Translations under genes and position numbers: made by a program
From: JACJXF01 sp038316435
GTDB taxonomy: Bacteria; Bacteroidota; Bacteroidia; Bacteroidales; GCA-2748055
DNA length: 64,000 nucleotides
Assembly (NCBI GenBank): GCA_038316435.1
Contig: JBBQAQ010000002.1
Coordinates: 1 to 64,000, forward strand
Direction: 5' to 3'
Part shown: positions 62,417-64,000 of the stretch, piece by piece
How positions within the stretch are numbered: the first letter of the stretch is position 1
Layout: every line of letters starts with the position of its first letter
The notes under the pieces: model-generated
Seen by the model: the letters and a program-made list of their open reading frames with translations, nothing else
The model's database searches: none
Told to the model about the DNA's origin: nothing

Positions 62417-63361
62417 TTATTCAACTGCATTTATAACCAGTTTATCAATGGCTATTCCATTTCCAAAGGTTGACGCCCCTCCCTTACCAACTTTAATTGC
62501 CAGATAATAAGTGCCAGCTGCTGTTACAGCAAATTTGCCGGTAGAATTACATAAATTGGTAACGAAAATATCATATTTCATTGGTCCGTCCATTGCTGGC
62601 ACAATCACATTCCAACCAGTCCAGGAGCCATAATACCAGCCAGTTACGCGTGCCAAGTTGTAGCCGTCATTTAGCGTTGGTTGAGTGGTATTAACTATGA
62701 ACTCAAACCATTCATTTTTCATATTAGTTGAGTTTGCAGATGAGTCCTCTCCAGCATGTTTGGTAAGAAAAGAAATCTGATAGTTACCAACTTCCATTGC
62801 GCCCAAACTTTGGTAGAAGATAGTTCCCTCTTCAAATGGGTTTGCAGGCGCAGTATTGGTCGGGAAAATATACAAGCTACCTCCTGTGCCTAGGGTAGGC
62901 TTATATGCCGTATAACCAAACTGGTATTTAACGTTTGTGTAATTATCGTCTGCATCTTTCTGACCAGAGGTTAAAACGGTCCAAGCAGAAGCATCAGCGG
63001 TCTCAAAATTACCACCGGTAACATAGTTTTTAGGCAATGGGATGTCAACGCTTACGGTTTTTACTGAAGGTGTTGATCCTAATGCACCAGCAGCTGTTAA
63101 AGCAACCTCGTAAACTCCACCTGTGGCATAGATGTGAATAGGTGAATCTTCAGTTGAAACGGCAGTTCCATCTCCAAAATCCCATGAGTACACTTCTGCA
63201 TCTTTTGAAGTGTTTGTAAAAGTTACTTTTTTAGCAGCTCCATCAATTACATAGGTGAAATCAGCAACTGGCTGAACAATAGGATCATCCTTTTTGCAGG
63301 ATGCAGATACAATCAACAATGCTCCGATTAGAAGCGCAAAATTAAATTTTGTTGTTTTCAT
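62417..63361 (-). CDS. PKD-domain surface lipoprotein
   Basis: A 314-residue lipoprotein (lipobox at Cys22, VSASCKK). A PKD domain (about 30-110; VYSWDFGDGTAVSTEDSP) is followed by a beta-sandwich of roughly 190 residues (YVTGGNFETADASAWTVL, GSLYIFPTNTAPANPFEEG, ending GIAIDKLVINAVE) that looks like a carbohydrate-binding jelly roll. The PKD module is clearly similar to that of the PKD/GH-A protein at 53.8 kb. It may bind the target glycan at the cell surface, as SusE/F-type proteins do. It is 93 bp downstream of the beta-helix gene and 290 bp upstream of the MGH1 gene; that gap shows no gene. Confidence 0.8.
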   Translation of the reverse strand: MKTTKFNFALLIGALLIVSASCKKDDPIVQPVADFTYVIDGAAKKVTFTNTSKDAEVYSWDFGDGTAVSTEDSPIHIYATGGVYEVALTAAGALGSTPSVKTVSVDIPLPKNYVTGGNFETADASAWTVLTSGQKDADDNYTNVKYQFGYTAYKPTLGTGGSLYIFPTNTAPANPFEEGTIFYQSLGAMEVGNYQISFLTKHAGEDSSANSTNMKNEWFEFIVNTTQPTLNDGYNLARVTGWYYGSWTGWNVIVPAMDGPMKYDIFVTNLCNSTGKFAVTAAGTYYLAIKVGKGGASTFGNGIAIDKLVINAVE

Positions 63362-63454
63362 AATGAATTGGTTTTTGTTTTAATTGATTGAAATAAGGAT
63401 TAATTAGTAATAGAATAATGTTTGTATTTCATTGATTTACTTTACTTTAATTTA

Positions 63455-64000
63455 TTAAAATTCCCAGCGGCCAATATCAGGGGCAGAACCTTTATAAGGA
63501 ATTCCAACATCAACTCCTTTATCGACGGCAGTACTTTGTTCGGAGAAAACCTTATAATAAGTGTCCCATTTATCACCTGAGAACTGAAAGTCTGGATTCT
63601 GTGAAAGATTGTCTGTTTGTGAAATCATTGTTCCTGATATTATCCAATCAGGGTTTACTACATTGAATTTCAGATTATTAATAAATGTTAACTGGTGTGC
63701 TGACGACTCAACATCTGCAACCTTAATTCCAAGAAATGCATTGTTTTTTGCAACAACATCCAGTATTCGATTACCTTTTATTTTTATGCCCCTTCGAAAT
63801 GAATCAAATACATTGTTATAGATCCTAATGTTCTTGAAATCCCAGTTACGGCTATTGTCGATGTAAATAGCGGGTGATCCTGCCCAGTTGTCGTTAAGGA
63901 TAGAATTGTAAAAAATATTATTTCTGATTGTAATATTTTCCCTTCCCATATCCCAAATGGCGATTCCAATACCTTTGTTTTCAAAATACGAATCATATAC
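63455..64000 (-). CDS. right-handed beta-helix protein, C-terminal part (cut by window edge)
   Basis: The frame is open from the end of the window to a stop at 63455, so only the C-terminal 181 residues are seen. It shows parallel beta-helix repeats with NxxxNNxF-type turns: ENITIRNNIFYNSILNDNWA, DFKNIRIYNNVFDSFRRGIK, DVVAKNNAFLGIKVADVESS. It ends SAPDIGRWEF, a common C-terminus of secreted pectate-lyase-like or GH28-like helix proteins (GxxPDIGxxE). The enzyme class is unknown because the N-terminus is missing. An internal ATG at 63949 should not be taken as the start. It is the most upstream member of the glycan cluster in this window. Confidence 0.8.
   Translation of the reverse strand, partial: VYDSYFENKGIGIAIWDMGRENITIRNNIFYNSILNDNWAGSPAIYIDNSRNWDFKNIRIYNNVFDSFRRGIKIKGNRILDVVAKNNAFLGIKVADVESSAHQLTFINNLKFNVVNPDWIISGTMISQTDNLSQNPDFQFSGDKWDTYYKVFSEQSTAVDKGVDVGIPYKGSAPDIGRWEF

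Overview
The window looks like a chromosomal piece of a Bacteroidota (Bacteroidetes) bacterium. Four things point there: gldD/gldE gliding genes in the order mutY-ssb-gldE-gldD-Sfp-type PPTase, a type IX secretion sorting tail on an M14 peptidase, a TonB receptor followed by a DUF4249 lipoprotein, and TAnnTTTG-type -7 boxes instead of TATAAT promoters. Shine-Dalgarno sites are mostly missing, and TGA is used as a normal stop. No rRNA, tRNA, CRISPR array or prophage was recognised.

Layout. 1-1.4 kb holds decayed remnants of an IS1634-type and an IS66-type transposase. 1.5-4.8 kb carries a eukaryote-type citrate synthase and a UbiD decarboxylase. 4.8-9.9 kb has a two-component-propeller/SpoIIE phosphatase convergent with a hybrid histidine kinase whose kinase core looks degenerate. 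10-16.4 kb has two unknown secreted proteins, hisS, a broken gene followed by a long dyad element, hutH, and small genes. 16.4-22 kb contains an ECF sigma/anti-sigma operon, a VWA protein and transketolase. 22-33.4 kb has a TonB receptor/DUF4249 pair, ychF, an M14 carboxypeptidase, a PafA-like phosphatase that has lost most metal ligands, a subtilase with an acidic insert, and a beta-barrel protein. 33.4-38.4 kb is the minus-strand mutY-ssb-gldE-gldD-PPTase-GGGPS operon. 38.5-42.9 kb has HU, a 29-residue COX24-like basic protein, RNase G and a DsbD-like protein. 43-49.4 kb has outer-membrane and DUF2807 proteins, a second ECF sigma operon and lnt. 49.6-53.4 kb has a LysE exporter, an OlsF-like fused acyltransferase and an M19 dipeptidase. 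53.4-64 kb is a minus-strand glycan-degradation cluster: a PKD plus clan GH-A protein, GH3, two (alpha/alpha)6-type proteins, a PKD lipoprotein, and a beta-helix protein cut by the window edge.

The best unexplained signals are these. Two related miniature inverted-repeat elements lie at 53.6 and 55.6 kb, one with a perfect 10-bp target duplication. The PafA family member appears to be a pseudo-phosphatase. The hybrid kinase lacks recognisable ATP-binding motifs. A broken gene with an in-frame TGA is followed directly by an attC-like dyad. All product names rest on motif recognition by eye; no database search was run.
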